From Paenarthrobacter ureafaciens (GTDB lineage: Bacteria; Actinomycetota; Actinomycetes; Actinomycetales; Micrococcaceae): 64,000 bases of DNA. Under the pieces are notes generated by a model that worked only from the letters and a program-made list of their open reading frames with translations, was not told the DNA's origin and searched no databases. The stretch is taken from NCBI RefSeq assembly GCF_004028095.1, contig NZ_SBHM01000006.1:558001-622000 (forward strand), read 5' to 3'. Position numbers and translations under genes: made by a program. Of the stretch, positions 1-7,979 are shown piece by piece; position 1 is the first letter of the stretch, and every line of letters begins with the position of its first letter.

Positions 1-1
1 G

Positions 2-1270
2 ACAACGGACGGCGGACGGGAAGCCACCAGCAGCTCCCCTTTCGAACCTCTGTACGCACGGGCCATCCTCATCTGGGAAGACACGCACCCGCACATCATC
101 ATCAGCCTGGATGTCCTGGCGCTGCCGCGGGCCATGCACCAGCGGATCAGGACCAGGATCCTTGCATTGGCCGACTGGTCCAGCAGCGACATCCTGATCC
201 AGGCCACGCATACCCACAACGGTCCCGCACTGATTGATACCCTGCACCCCTACATGGCTTACGGGTTGTCGGACCTTGGCTTGGTGCGTTCTTACAGCGA
301 CGACCTTGAGGACACTATCGTGGACCTCGCGCAGGAAGCCCTGGACGCCGATGAAACGCCCGTGACCTTCGACTACAAGGTCTCCACACAGAATTTCTCC
401 GCCAACCGGGTGGGCCTCCCCTACACTGAAACGGCAGTGCCGGTCCTCGTCGCCCGGCGTGGGAACGGCACCCCGGCCGCAGTCATATTCAGCTATGGCT
501 GCCACCCGATCAGCGCCGGCCTGCGTACCCTTTTCGACGGAGATTTTGCAGCGGGAGCCTGCAACTACATCGAGAACCGCAACCCCAACTGCTTCGCCAT
601 GTTTATCCAGGGGCCGGCCGGGGACCAGGATCCCGGCGGTGTCCGCAGCTGGGAACTGCGGGACCAGCACGGCGACGCTTTGGGCGCTACCGTCAACTCC
701 GCGATGCAATCGGCAGGCCGGGCCCTCAGCGGTCCCATGGTGACCAGGTACCAGGAGGTCCAGCTGCCGCTGGACATCACCGCGACGGCGGGGAACCTGG
801 CCGCAGTCAGGGCCGCCTACGTGGCACGTTTGGGCAACCCGAACGGGCAGCCCCAGTGGTATCAGCGCCACGCGCAGGTGATGATCGGCCGCATCGACAG
901 CAACAGTTACAAGACCGCGGTCCCGTCCCCATTCCAAGTGTGGAAGTTCAACGGCAGCCCACAGCTGAAGATCGCCATGATCGGTGGAGAACTGGTCAGC
1001 GGCTACGCGGCCTATTTCCGAAGCCGGAACGGCGGCACCAACGGAATCATCGTGGGCGGCTATGCCAACGAGTCCTGCTGCTACATCCCCAGCAACGAAT
1101 TCTTTCCGCCCTTTATGCCCTTGGGCAGCTACGAGGGAGGGTGGGAACCGGACTTTCCTGGAATTGCCGGTGGCTCTATGACCGTTTACGGTCATCTGGC
1201 CCATTTCAAGGCAGGAGCCAACGGGGTGGAAACCACGCTCATCAATGCAATGAATTCATTATTGGCCTGA
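2..1270 (+). CDS. Neutral/alkaline ceramidase-like protein (5'-truncated by window edge)
   Basis: The reading frame is open from base 2, so the true start lies upstream; an internal ATG at 134 is not the start. The visible 422 residues resemble the catalytic N-terminal domain of neutral/alkaline ceramidases. They contain an ATHTHNGPA motif (metal-binding histidines), a later YGCHPISAG histidine motif, and QGPAGDQDPGG, which matches the GPAGD signature of the family. Known family members hydrolyse the N-acyl bond of ceramides with a zinc ion, and many bacterial ones are secreted. Whether this one has a signal peptide cannot be seen. Bacteria of this type do not normally make sphingolipids, so substrates may come from the environment, or this may be a distant homologue with another amide substrate. 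A strong hairpin follows the stop codon. Confidence 0.7.
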   Translation, partial: TTDGGREATSSSPFEPLYARAILIWEDTHPHIIISLDVLALPRAMHQRIRTRILALADWSSSDILIQATHTHNGPALIDTLHPYMAYGLSDLGLVRSYSDDLEDTIVDLAQEALDADETPVTFDYKVSTQNFSANRVGLPYTETAVPVLVARRGNGTPAAVIFSYGCHPISAGLRTLFDGDFAAGACNYIENRNPNCFAMFIQGPAGDQDPGGVRSWELRDQHGDALGATVNSAMQSAGRALSGPMVTRYQEVQLPLDITATAGNLAAVRAAYVARLGNPNGQPQWYQRHAQVMIGRIDSNSYKTAVPSPFQVWKFNGSPQLKIAMIGGELVSGYAAYFRSRNGGTNGIIVGGYANESCCYIPSNEFFPPFMPLGSYEGGWEPDFPGIAGGSMTVYGHLAHFKAGANGVETTLINAMNSLLA

Positions 1271-1284
1271 ATTCCAGGCAGCCT

Positions 1285-1322
1285 AAAAGGGCGCGCACCT
1301 CGAAAGGGGTTCGCGCCCTTTT
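1285..1322. terminator. Bidirectional rho-independent terminator
   Basis: An 11-bp perfect stem (1285-1295 with 1312-1322) starts with AAAA and ends with TTTT, with a 16-nt loop. It lies between the ceramidase-like gene on the + strand and the lipoprotein gene ending at 1342 on the - strand, so it can serve both convergent transcripts. Confidence 0.85.
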
Positions 1323-1341
1323 GCGCTGACAGGAATTACCT

Positions 1342-1884
1342 CTATTTCGCTCCGGCAGCTTTTAGCCACTTGGTAAAGACGGCAGCCTGCGGCGCCAAAG
1401 GAGCCAAGGCCAGGGCACCTTTCACTATCGGGACGCCGTAGGCGGCCAGTGCCGCATTGAGGGTGCGCGGGTCAGTTCGGGTGCACGCCCGGATGATCCG
1501 GAGGCACAATTCGGTCTGTTGTCCGGCGGGAGCCCCCGCCGCCACAGCGACGTTAACTGCCGCAGTTTCCTCCGCCGTCAGGACATGGGCCCCAGCACCG
1601 ACGTAAGCCACCAAGCAGTCAGTGATGCGCAGGTAACGGGTAGACGCCCACACCTCTTCCAAGCTGGAGAACTTGCCGATCAGGCTCCCGTCAGCGGCCG
1701 TGCATGTGAACTGGTATCTCACCAGCGGTTCCGGTCTCTCCTTGGCAACTTTGTCATCACCTGCCACGACCGGTGCCATGTCAAGGGCGGAGGTTTGGGA
1801 CGAATCAATTTTGGTTCCTGAGCAACCGGCCAAAGCAATCGTTGCAACGCCGAGCTGAAGAACACTGCGCCTGCGCATGTCCAC
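1342..1884 (-). CDS. Small lipoprotein, paralogue of the 1968-2756 lipoprotein
   Basis: The 180-residue product has an RRRSVLQLG n-region, a hydrophobic stretch and a lipobox LAGC with Cys21, so it should be a membrane-anchored lipoprotein; the arginine-rich n-region could be Tat-like. It starts at GTG, with a GGGGA ribosome site 7-8 nt upstream. The mature part (about residues 55-135) shares a domain with the upstream neighbour: SSLxEVWAxTxYxRxxxC, then a threonine/glutamate-rich segment, then LRxxxxCTR. No known function is recognised. It is the second gene of a two-gene reverse-strand unit, 83 bp after the neighbour, and that gap is the segment duplicated in inverted orientation at 2847-3036. 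Confidence 0.75.
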   Translation of the reverse strand: MDMRRRSVLQLGVATIALAGCSGTKIDSSQTSALDMAPVVAGDDKVAKERPEPLVRYQFTCTAADGSLIGKFSSLEEVWASTRYLRITDCLVAYVGAGAHVLTAEETAAVNVAVAAGAPAGQQTELCLRIIRACTRTDPRTLNAALAAYGVPIVKGALALAPLAPQAAVFTKWLKAAGAK

Positions 1885-2001
1885 CGAGGGATCCCCACTT
1901 CATTCGGATGCTCCCCAGCTCCGCATGCATTGGTTATTCGCCCCACGCCGTTTCCGGCTGCGTCTCCCTACATCTTCCCCCAAATTCCGCATTTGTCACT
2001 A
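1813..2001 (-). repeat. Inverted duplication, copy A (end of lipoprotein 1, leader, start of lipoprotein 2)
   Basis: Read on the - strand this segment matches 2847-3036 read on the + strand. Bases 1878-1965 are identical to 2884-2971 (88 bp, no mismatch). The flanks diverge but align: the 5' side shares TAGTGACAAATG and GAAGATGTA with a one-base gap, and the 3' side covers the signal-peptide codons. The perfect block is the leader between the two lipoprotein genes, ending at the GTG start. Confidence 0.9.
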
Positions 2002-2756
2002 GTAAAGTTTTGGCCGTCCTCCACCCGCACCCCTTGCGCCGCGTCTGTGGAGCCTCCACTGGCTGTCAATGCGCCGGCGTCTGTCCTCACCGACCACTCG
2101 CATTCCCCCGAAGAAGGACCGGGCTTGACCACTTGGTAGGTGCCGGATTGCAGGCCCTCCCCAACGCGGTGGCTGCCGTCCCCCACACGAGTGCCCTCTG
2201 CCCACGCGGCGATGATTTTGCCCTGCGGTGCGTCGGGGCAAAAGTCGGCCGCAGCCTTCAGCGATTCCCTGGAAGCTCCGGCAAAACCGTCGGGTCCGGC
2301 TTCGTCGCTGACCCTGGTGCAGAGACCCAGGACCCGCAGCATCACGTTCACTTCGTCCTCTGCGGCGACGTCCCGGGAAGCCACCTGGATTGCTTCGGCT
2401 TCACGCTCCGTAGGTTGAAACGGCTGCGGCCCTTGATAAGTGACTTCGCAGGAATCCATACGGGTGTAGTTCGTTGCTGCCCAGACTTCGGCAAGGCTCG
2501 ACAGCTGAACCTCCGGCGAGGAATCGAGGCTGGTGCACCGGTACGCGTACCGGCCCGGAGTATCCTCCCCCGGCCCGTCGTCGCTTCCGTCGCCGTCGGG
2601 GGGCGGTACGGACGACGGCGACGATGCGGGCGGCGTCGTCGTCTCCCCTTGGGTGAATCCCGACGGCGTTGGGCTCTCCGATGGCTGCGGCGACGGGACC
2701 ACACAGCCTGTCAGCAGCAAAAGGGATAGAGCAGTTAGTGGCATGAGCCGGCGCAT
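1968..2756 (-). CDS. Proline/serine-linker lipoprotein of the same family
   Basis: The start is set at the ATG giving MRRLMPLTALSL; an upstream in-frame ATG at 2774 would add six acidic residues before the signal peptide and looks wrong. The lipobox is LLTGC (Cys18). It is followed by a low-complexity Pro/Ser/Thr/Asp linker (about residues 20-70), the shared domain SSLAEVWAATNYTRMDSC...LRVLGLCTRV (about 80-165), and a C-terminal module of about 60 residues beginning GTRVGDGSHRVGEGL with a later GECEW. The module resembles small beta-sandwich domains in actinobacterial lipoproteins that begin with a pattern of the type VGxDIxPGTY (inferred). Function is unknown. Its last codons (SDKCGIWGKM) lie inside the inverted repeat. 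Confidence 0.72.
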   Translation of the reverse strand: MRRLMPLTALSLLLLTGCVVPSPQPSESPTPSGFTQGETTTPPASSPSSVPPPDGDGSDDGPGEDTPGRYAYRCTSLDSSPEVQLSSLAEVWAATNYTRMDSCEVTYQGPQPFQPTEREAEAIQVASRDVAAEDEVNVMLRVLGLCTRVSDEAGPDGFAGASRESLKAAADFCPDAPQGKIIAAWAEGTRVGDGSHRVGEGLQSGTYQVVKPGPSSGECEWSVRTDAGALTASGGSTDAAQGVRVEDGQNFTSDKCGIWGKM

Positions 2757-2846
2757 TGTGACCTCCACCTCCATCGTGCGTGGCGGTACATCGAGGGGTC
2801 AAGACGCGGCCGTGACGGGGCTTACCGAAGTCCACAGAAAATGCGG

Positions 2847-2868
2847 TAGTGACAAATGTGAAAATTGA
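2847..2868 (+). pseudogene. 3'-terminal remnant of a lipoprotein gene
   Basis: The codons for S-D-K-C-E-N-stop align with the end of the lipoprotein gene at 1968-2756 (S-D-K-C-G-I). There is no matching coding sequence upstream on this strand, so this looks like a fragment left by duplication or rearrangement. The call depends on a 12-bp exact match plus its position next to the conserved leader. Confidence 0.5.
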
Positions 2869-3036
2869 GTCGAAGATGTACTAAGACGCAGCCGGAAACG
2901 GCGTGGGGCGAATAACCAATGCATGCGGAGCTGGGGAGCATCCGAATGAAGTGGGGATCCCTCGGTGGACACGCGCAATCGCAGTGTTCTTCAGCTTGGT
3001 TTGGCATGTCTTGCACTCGCCGGTCGCTCAAGAACC
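2847..3036 (+). repeat. Inverted duplication, copy B (leader of the large secreted protein)
   Basis: This is the second copy of the leader. It carries the last codons of a lost lipoprotein gene (SDKCEN, stop at 2866-2868), the 88-bp invariant leader (2884-2971), a GTG start at 2965, and about 22 codons of the lipoprotein signal sequence with the lipobox cysteine replaced by arginine (LAGRS). It now forms the 5' end of the 1148-codon gene. Confidence 0.9.
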
Positions 3037-6000
3037 TCTCATAAAACCCTCCCGCGCCCTGATCGGGCCAACCGCGGCTACGGGCACCGCCGTCGCAGGC
3101 TCACCGCTCTGGTGGCCGCGGCCAGCCTCGCCACCGCGAGCCTTGCCGGCTTGGCGGGGGCGGGACCCGCGGCAGCCGACCAGGCGCGCCAGACCCTGGC
3201 AGTAGGCCTCACCAAGGCAGCCGGATCCATCGTCGATCCGGATGGCCGGATCTGGGTCTCCGATGCCAGGGCCGGTTTTTGCCGTGTCACGGAGACTTCC
3301 GGCGCTGTTACGGGCGGATTGGAAACCAACACCTGCCTTGGAGGCACCCTGGCCGGAAGCGATGACGGACCGAAGCTTCCGGGAGCCCCTGCCATGGTGG
3401 ACCCGACGCCGGGGAATCCGGGCAGCGGTGACGAGATCGCTTTCATTCCTGATGCCGCCGTCGGAAGTTCCGAAGTGGTGCGTGCTTCGTGGAACTCCGG
3501 AAGCAGTGTCTTCGAGTACGACAGCCGCCTGACCATTTTCGACGGCGACCTTCGCCCGAATGCGGCCAGCGACGGCCCTGACGGGAATATCTACCTGTCG
3601 TTCGCCAACGCCCGGATGATCCTCAAGATCGTGGACCCCACGGCGCTGCATCCGAGTATCGAAAACATAGCCTCCGTTAACTCAAGTGCCTTGGGACTGG
3701 CCGCCACGCACCGCAACAGCGCCGGTAACGTCGTGGTCTATGTCGCTGAAACCTCGGGGCTGACAGTCTTCACCGCACCCGATGACGGGGATCTCACCAA
3801 CTATATCCCCTCGCCGCTGTACAACGTCGGCAAGCCGACGGCCATCTACTACGACTGGGAGTCACCCCTCGTCCTGTACACCGGTACGGGCGGCGGCACC
3901 ACAACAGCTGATGCGGGCAAAGACACGATCTCCCGGATCGACCTGAGCACAGACACGGTGGACAACCAGTGGGCTTTGGGCTTCAGCAAGATCGGCGGGC
4001 TTCACATTCGTGACGGGAAGCTGCTGGTGATGGAAGACCCCGGTCAGCTGGAGACGGCCAAGCCGACCCAAAAAGGCAGGCTCTTGAGCCTTGGCGGCGT
4101 TGTTCCGTCCATCGTTAGCGGTCCGACCGCCGCAAACGGCGGCCAGGCACCGAACCCGGCCTTCACCAACGACTCCACGCCTACCTTCACTGTGGCCTCG
4201 ACGCCGCCGGGAGGAGCACTGGAATGCAGCCTCCAGTTGAGCACTGCCACCCCGGTCTGGCAGGTTTGCACCAACGGAACGTTTACGCCCCCTACCGCCT
4301 TGGCGGCAGGCGCCTACACGTTCTCCGTCCGGGCCGCTCCGTCGGGGACGCCGGTCTCCAGGTCATTCACCATCGACCTGGCGGCACCTGCAGCCCCCGT
4401 CATCACATCCCCCGCTGCAGGAGCAACGGTCAATGGATCGCCGGTCCTCGGGGTCACCTCGGAAGCTGACTCCGTCCTGACTTGTTCCATCGATTCCACA
4501 ACTACGTTTACGCCCTGCGCCAACGCGCAGACGTTGACCCTCTCCACTGCCGGCCAGCACATCATCAGGGTCCGGGCGACGGACAGGGCCGGCAACGTCA
4601 GCGCAGATGCCGCTGTGACGGTCACGGCGGACCTGACGGCGCCCCAGGTGAGCATCACCTCGCCGGCAGAGGGAGCAACGGTGGGCCTTTCGCCGTCGTT
4701 CGTCTTTGCCTCCACATCAAGCGACGTGGCAGGCTTCAGGTGCAAGCTGGGATCGAACGCCTTCACGGAGTGCACCTCGCCCAAGACGTACACGGATGTT
4801 CCGAGTGGCCCGGCGACGTTCACGGTCGAAGCCCGTGACCAGGCAGGGAACACCTCCACGGCCACCCGAACGGTGACCGTCTTCGCGCCGGATACTGCGG
4901 CGCCGGTTGTCACGGTGGACCCCTCGGCAGGAACGTACGGTCCAAACAGGACCATCACCCTGTCGGTCAACGAAGCCGCGAGCATCTACGTCACCACGGA
5001 CGGAAGCACGCCAACAGCTTCCAGTCCCGTGTACTCAGGACCAATCCCCCTGACCACCATGACCCTGAAGTACTTTGCGCGGGACACGGCAGGCAACTCG
5101 TCAGCAGTGGCTACGCAGGCCTACGTCCTGGACAACACTGCTCCGTCGTTGACCATCACCCCGGCTAACGGAGCTTACGCCTCGGGCCAGCTGGTCACCA
5201 TGACGGCCGGTGAGTCCGGCAGCACCATCTACTACACAACGGATGGGTCCAACCCAGGAACGGCGGCAGGTGGCAGCACCAAGGCCTACACTGCACCGTT
5301 CGCGATCACCGGGAACACAACGGTCAAAGCCTTGGCAGTGGACGCCTTCGGCAACTCGTCAGCGGTGGCCACGCGGACCTACACGGTCCTCGATACCACG
5401 CCTCCCGTGGTGACCGTCAACCCACCTGCTGGAAGCTACCCGGCAAACCAGCAGATCACGTTGACGGCCAACGAAGCAGGATCGAGCATCTACTTCACCA
5501 CGAACGGCACGAATCCCACGGCCACGGCCGCCAACAAGTACTCCAGCCCCATCACGCTAACGTCGTCGATGACTCTGAAGTACTTTGCGGTTGATCCAGC
5601 GAACAACAGTTCCGCGATCGTCACCCAGGCCTACACAGTGACCGTGCCTCCCGCCAATACATGGAAGGACTACAACGGCGACGCCAAGAACGACGTCGTG
5701 GCACGCGACAATGGCGGCACGCTGTGGCTCTACCCCGGAAACGGCTCCGGCGGTTGGCTCACACAGCGTTCGATCGGGACCGGTTGGAACTCGCTCACGT
5801 CGATTGTGCCCACCAAAGACTTCAACGGCGACGGCCGAAGCGACATCCTGGCGCGGGATTCCAACGGCGTCCTGTGGCTCTACCCCGGCAACGGCAGCGG
5901 CGGTCTGCAGCCACGCGTCCAAGCCGGGACGGCGTGGAACGGAATGACCATGATCATCGCTCCCGGTGATTTCAGCGGCGATGGGAAGGCCGACCTGCTG

Positions 6001-6411
6001 GCCAGGGACTCGTCGGGCATTCTGAGGCTCTATAGGGGGAACGGCACCGGTGGTTTCGGTACTGTCTCGCAGGTGGGCACGGGATGGAACGTCATGTCAG
6101 CCATCCTGAGCACGGGTGACTTCAACGGGGACGGCAAAACCGACGTCCTCGCAAGGGATACGTCCGGACTGCTGTGGCTCTACCCGGGCAACGGCACCGG
6201 AGGCTGGCTTAGCCGTGTACAAGTGGGAAGCGGTTGGAATTCCATGACGGCGATCCTCGGACCGGGCGACTTCAACGGGGACGGCAAGAACGACGTCCTG
6301 GCCCGTGATTCCGGCGGCAGCCTCTTCCTCTACCCCGGAAATGGAACCTCCGGCTGGCTCTCAAGGAGCCAGGTCGGTTGGGGCTGGGGAGGATTTACTT
6401 CCCTTCCATGA
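2965..6411 (+). CDS. Large secreted protein: beta-propeller-like, Ig-like, chitobiase-C-type and FG-GAP repeats
   Basis: Of 1148 residues, about 1-24 copy the neighbouring lipoprotein signal but lack its cysteine. A second, complete-looking signal peptide follows at about 45-72 (RRRR, an Ala/Leu core, then AGPAAAD). Residues about 75-375 look like a lyase/NHL-type propeller (IVDPDGRIWVSDA). Two or three Ig-like modules with paired cysteines follow (about 390-640), then three chitobiase/hexosaminidase C-terminal-type modules (about 645-895, IYYTTDGSNPG type). The end is five FG-GAP/VCBS repeats with calcium-binding-like DFNGDGKTDVLARD motifs (about 900-1148). No catalytic domain is recognised; an adhesive or cell-surface role is inferred. 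No other in-frame start precedes the second signal peptide, so the GTG in the duplicated leader seems to be required. Confidence 0.8.
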   Translation: MDTRNRSVLQLGLACLALAGRSRTSHKTLPRPDRANRGYGHRRRRLTALVAAASLATASLAGLAGAGPAAADQARQTLAVGLTKAAGSIVDPDGRIWVSDARAGFCRVTETSGAVTGGLETNTCLGGTLAGSDDGPKLPGAPAMVDPTPGNPGSGDEIAFIPDAAVGSSEVVRASWNSGSSVFEYDSRLTIFDGDLRPNAASDGPDGNIYLSFANARMILKIVDPTALHPSIENIASVNSSALGLAATHRNSAGNVVVYVAETSGLTVFTAPDDGDLTNYIPSPLYNVGKPTAIYYDWESPLVLYTGTGGGTTTADAGKDTISRIDLSTDTVDNQWALGFSKIGGLHIRDGKLLVMEDPGQLETAKPTQKGRLLSLGGVVPSIVSGPTAANGGQAPNPAFTNDSTPTFTVASTPPGGALECSLQLSTATPVWQVCTNGTFTPPTALAAGAYTFSVRAAPSGTPVSRSFTIDLAAPAAPVITSPAAGATVNGSPVLGVTSEADSVLTCSIDSTTTFTPCANAQTLTLSTAGQHIIRVRATDRAGNVSADAAVTVTADLTAPQVSITSPAEGATVGLSPSFVFASTSSDVAGFRCKLGSNAFTECTSPKTYTDVPSGPATFTVEARDQAGNTSTATRTVTVFAPDTAAPVVTVDPSAGTYGPNRTITLSVNEAASIYVTTDGSTPTASSPVYSGPIPLTTMTLKYFARDTAGNSSAVATQAYVLDNTAPSLTITPANGAYASGQLVTMTAGESGSTIYYTTDGSNPGTAAGGSTKAYTAPFAITGNTTVKALAVDAFGNSSAVATRTYTVLDTTPPVVTVNPPAGSYPANQQITLTANEAGSSIYFTTNGTNPTATAANKYSSPITLTSSMTLKYFAVDPANNSSAIVTQAYTVTVPPANTWKDYNGDAKNDVVARDNGGTLWLYPGNGSGGWLTQRSIGTGWNSLTSIVPTKDFNGDGRSDILARDSNGVLWLYPGNGSGGLQPRVQAGTAWNGMTMIIAPGDFSGDGKADLLARDSSGILRLYRGNGTGGFGTVSQVGTGWNVMSAILSTGDFNGDGKTDVLARDTSGLLWLYPGNGTGGWLSRVQVGSGWNSMTAILGPGDFNGDGKNDVLARDSGGSLFLYPGNGTSGWLSRSQVGWGWGGFTSLP

Positions 6412-6471
6412 CGCCCTGGCAGGCAGTTCCCGCCGATCCGTAACCCGGCGGGGACTACCCGGCGGATAGGA

Positions 6472-6506
6472 AAAGGCCCGGACACACACAGTGTGTCCGG
6501 GCCTTT
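6472..6506. terminator. Rho-independent terminator
   Basis: A 16-bp stem (6472-6487 with 6491-6506) with a 3-nt loop begins with AAA and ends with TTT. It sits between the large secreted protein (+) and the glycosyltransferase gene (-) and can end both convergent transcripts. Confidence 0.88.
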
Positions 6507-6531
6507 CGCTGTCGTGGAGCCTGTTAGGGCG

Positions 6532-7488
6532 TCAGGCACGTTCCTTCATGGGATGCATCGTTGGCCTGTCGGGACTTGCCTGAATGTCCAGTTGCAAGGA
6601 AACGAGCAACATCTGGACACCCAGCACAAAGGGCACCACAGCAAGCATCACCGACCCCGCCGTCGGAGAACCGACGCTGGCCGCGAGCACCCAGGCACCG
6701 ACACCAAGACCCATGACGATCAGCGCCAGGCCTGCGATGAGAAGCAAGGCAACGGCTGAGAAGGACCACACCATATACTTCCACCAGACACGGCGCCAGA
6801 AGCCGCCGAACAACATGGCCAGAAGTTCGGGAATGACCTTCCGCAGCTTGATGCTGGAAACTTCATTTCCATACACAGCCGGGATGGGAACGTCGACGAT
6901 CGGGACATCAAGGATGTTGAGGTGGATCAGGAGGTCGTTCTCAAAGCTGTAGCGGGCCGCCACTTTATTCATCGGAAGCCTGCGGAGGACCTCGGTCCGG
7001 ATAGCCGTGTAACCGTTCTGGGGGTCGAAGATGTGCCAGTACCCCGAAGCCAACTTGGTCATAAAGGACAACACGATGTTGCCGAAGATCCGGTAACCGG
7101 GCATTCCGGCAAAGGACTCGCCGGAGAAGAAGCGGTTGGCCTTGGCGAACCCGTAGCCGTCAACCACCGGGTCCAGCAGCTGGGGCAGGTACTCCGGATC
7201 CATCTGCGCGTCGCCGGCCATGACCACGTTGATGTCCGAGCCCAATTCCATTGCGGCTTTGTGGGCCGTCAGGACAGCCCCGCCAACACCCTGGTTCACT
7301 TCATGGCGGATGAGCGTCACGCGTCCGTCATCGGCGCGCCGGGCAGCTCCCGAAGTGTCGTCGGGGCTGCAGTCATCGACAATGACGATGTGATCGACGA
7401 AATCCGGCATGGTCTTGATGACCTGCCCGATGTGGTTCTCTTCTTTGTAGGCCGGTACGACCGCGGCTATTCGAACGCCTCGATACAT
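6532..7488 (-). CDS. Family 2 glycosyltransferase, DPM1/polyprenyl-phosphate type, membrane-anchored
   Basis: This GT-A glycosyltransferase has 318 residues. The N-terminus has VVPAYKEENHIG and IVDDCSPDDTS, followed by NQGVGGAV and MAGDAQMDPEYL (DxD-like), as in dolichyl-phosphate mannose synthase-like enzymes that load a sugar onto polyprenyl phosphate. Two hydrophobic segments near residues 240-310 anchor it in the membrane. It is the last gene of the reverse-strand polysaccharide block, 3 bp after gtrA-like. The pairing with a GtrA protein and a large polytopic protein fits a three-component glycosylation system in which this enzyme makes the lipid-linked sugar (inferred). Confidence 0.88.
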   Translation of the reverse strand: MYRGVRIAAVVPAYKEENHIGQVIKTMPDFVDHIVIVDDCSPDDTSGAARRADDGRVTLIRHEVNQGVGGAVLTAHKAAMELGSDINVVMAGDAQMDPEYLPQLLDPVVDGYGFAKANRFFSGESFAGMPGYRIFGNIVLSFMTKLASGYWHIFDPQNGYTAIRTEVLRRLPMNKVAARYSFENDLLIHLNILDVPIVDVPIPAVYGNEVSSIKLRKVIPELLAMLFGGFWRRVWWKYMVWSFSAVALLLIAGLALIVMGLGVGAWVLAASVGSPTAGSVMLAVVPFVLGVQMLLVSLQLDIQASPDRPTMHPMKERA

Positions 7489-7491
7489 CGC

Positions 7492-7977
7492 TTATCCTTC
7501 GCTGCTCTTTGGTGTGAGGTTCTGTGGTGGTGCGTCGGTTTCGGACACTCCACCGGACTTGTGGCCGGCATCCGGCACAGGCTTCTTGTGCGGAAAGATC
7601 CAGTGCTTGTAGATGAAGTAGTTCCAGCCCATGGTGACAGCGGTCGCCACTACTTTACCGATGACGTAGCCGGCTCCCAGGAACTGGAAAAGCTCAACGA
7701 TTCCCATGACGGCCAGGGTGTTGAAAACCAAGAGGACCGAGTACCGGAGCACCCCGCCCAAGGCCGTCCCGCCTCCGCCGAAGGCGAAGTGGCGCTGCAA
7801 GAAGTAATTGAAGAAGAAACTTCCCCAGAAACCTGCGCCTGTGGCGAGCCACAGCGGCCACCCGAAGACCTGGAAGCACAGAGCCAGCAGCCCCAGGTCA
7901 ACCAGGAAGCTGAGCCCGCCGATCAGCAGGAACCGGAACAGGCTGGAGGTGAAGAACTTGGTGATGAAAGCCTTCAT
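7492..7977 (-). CDS. GtrA family membrane protein
   Basis: The protein has 161 residues and four predicted membrane helices. LLIGGLSFLVDLGLLALCF near the N-terminus and FFFNYFLQRHFAF in the second loop match the GtrA family. GtrA proteins are thought to flip polyprenyl-phosphate sugars across the membrane. The gene is 2 bp from its upstream neighbour and 3 bp from the glycosyltransferase gene, so the three are almost certainly cotranscribed. The last 30 residues are a hydrophilic tail. Confidence 0.88.
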   Translation of the reverse strand: MKAFITKFFTSSLFRFLLIGGLSFLVDLGLLALCFQVFGWPLWLATGAGFWGSFFFNYFLQRHFAFGGGGTALGGVLRYSVLLVFNTLAVMGIVELFQFLGAGYVIGKVVATAVTMGWNYFIYKHWIFPHKKPVPDAGHKSGGVSETDAPPQNLTPKSSEG

Positions 7978-7979
7978 TG

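Noticed and set aside
2533..2868. 111-codon + strand frame ending in SDKCEN
   Set aside because: Most of it is antisense to the lipoprotein gene; only the last codons are meaningful, as a remnant of a duplicated gene end.
5662..6411. Regularly spaced repeats that might suggest a CRISPR or tandem-repeat locus
   Set aside because: They are in-frame FG-GAP protein repeats of variable DNA sequence, not identical short repeats with unique spacers.
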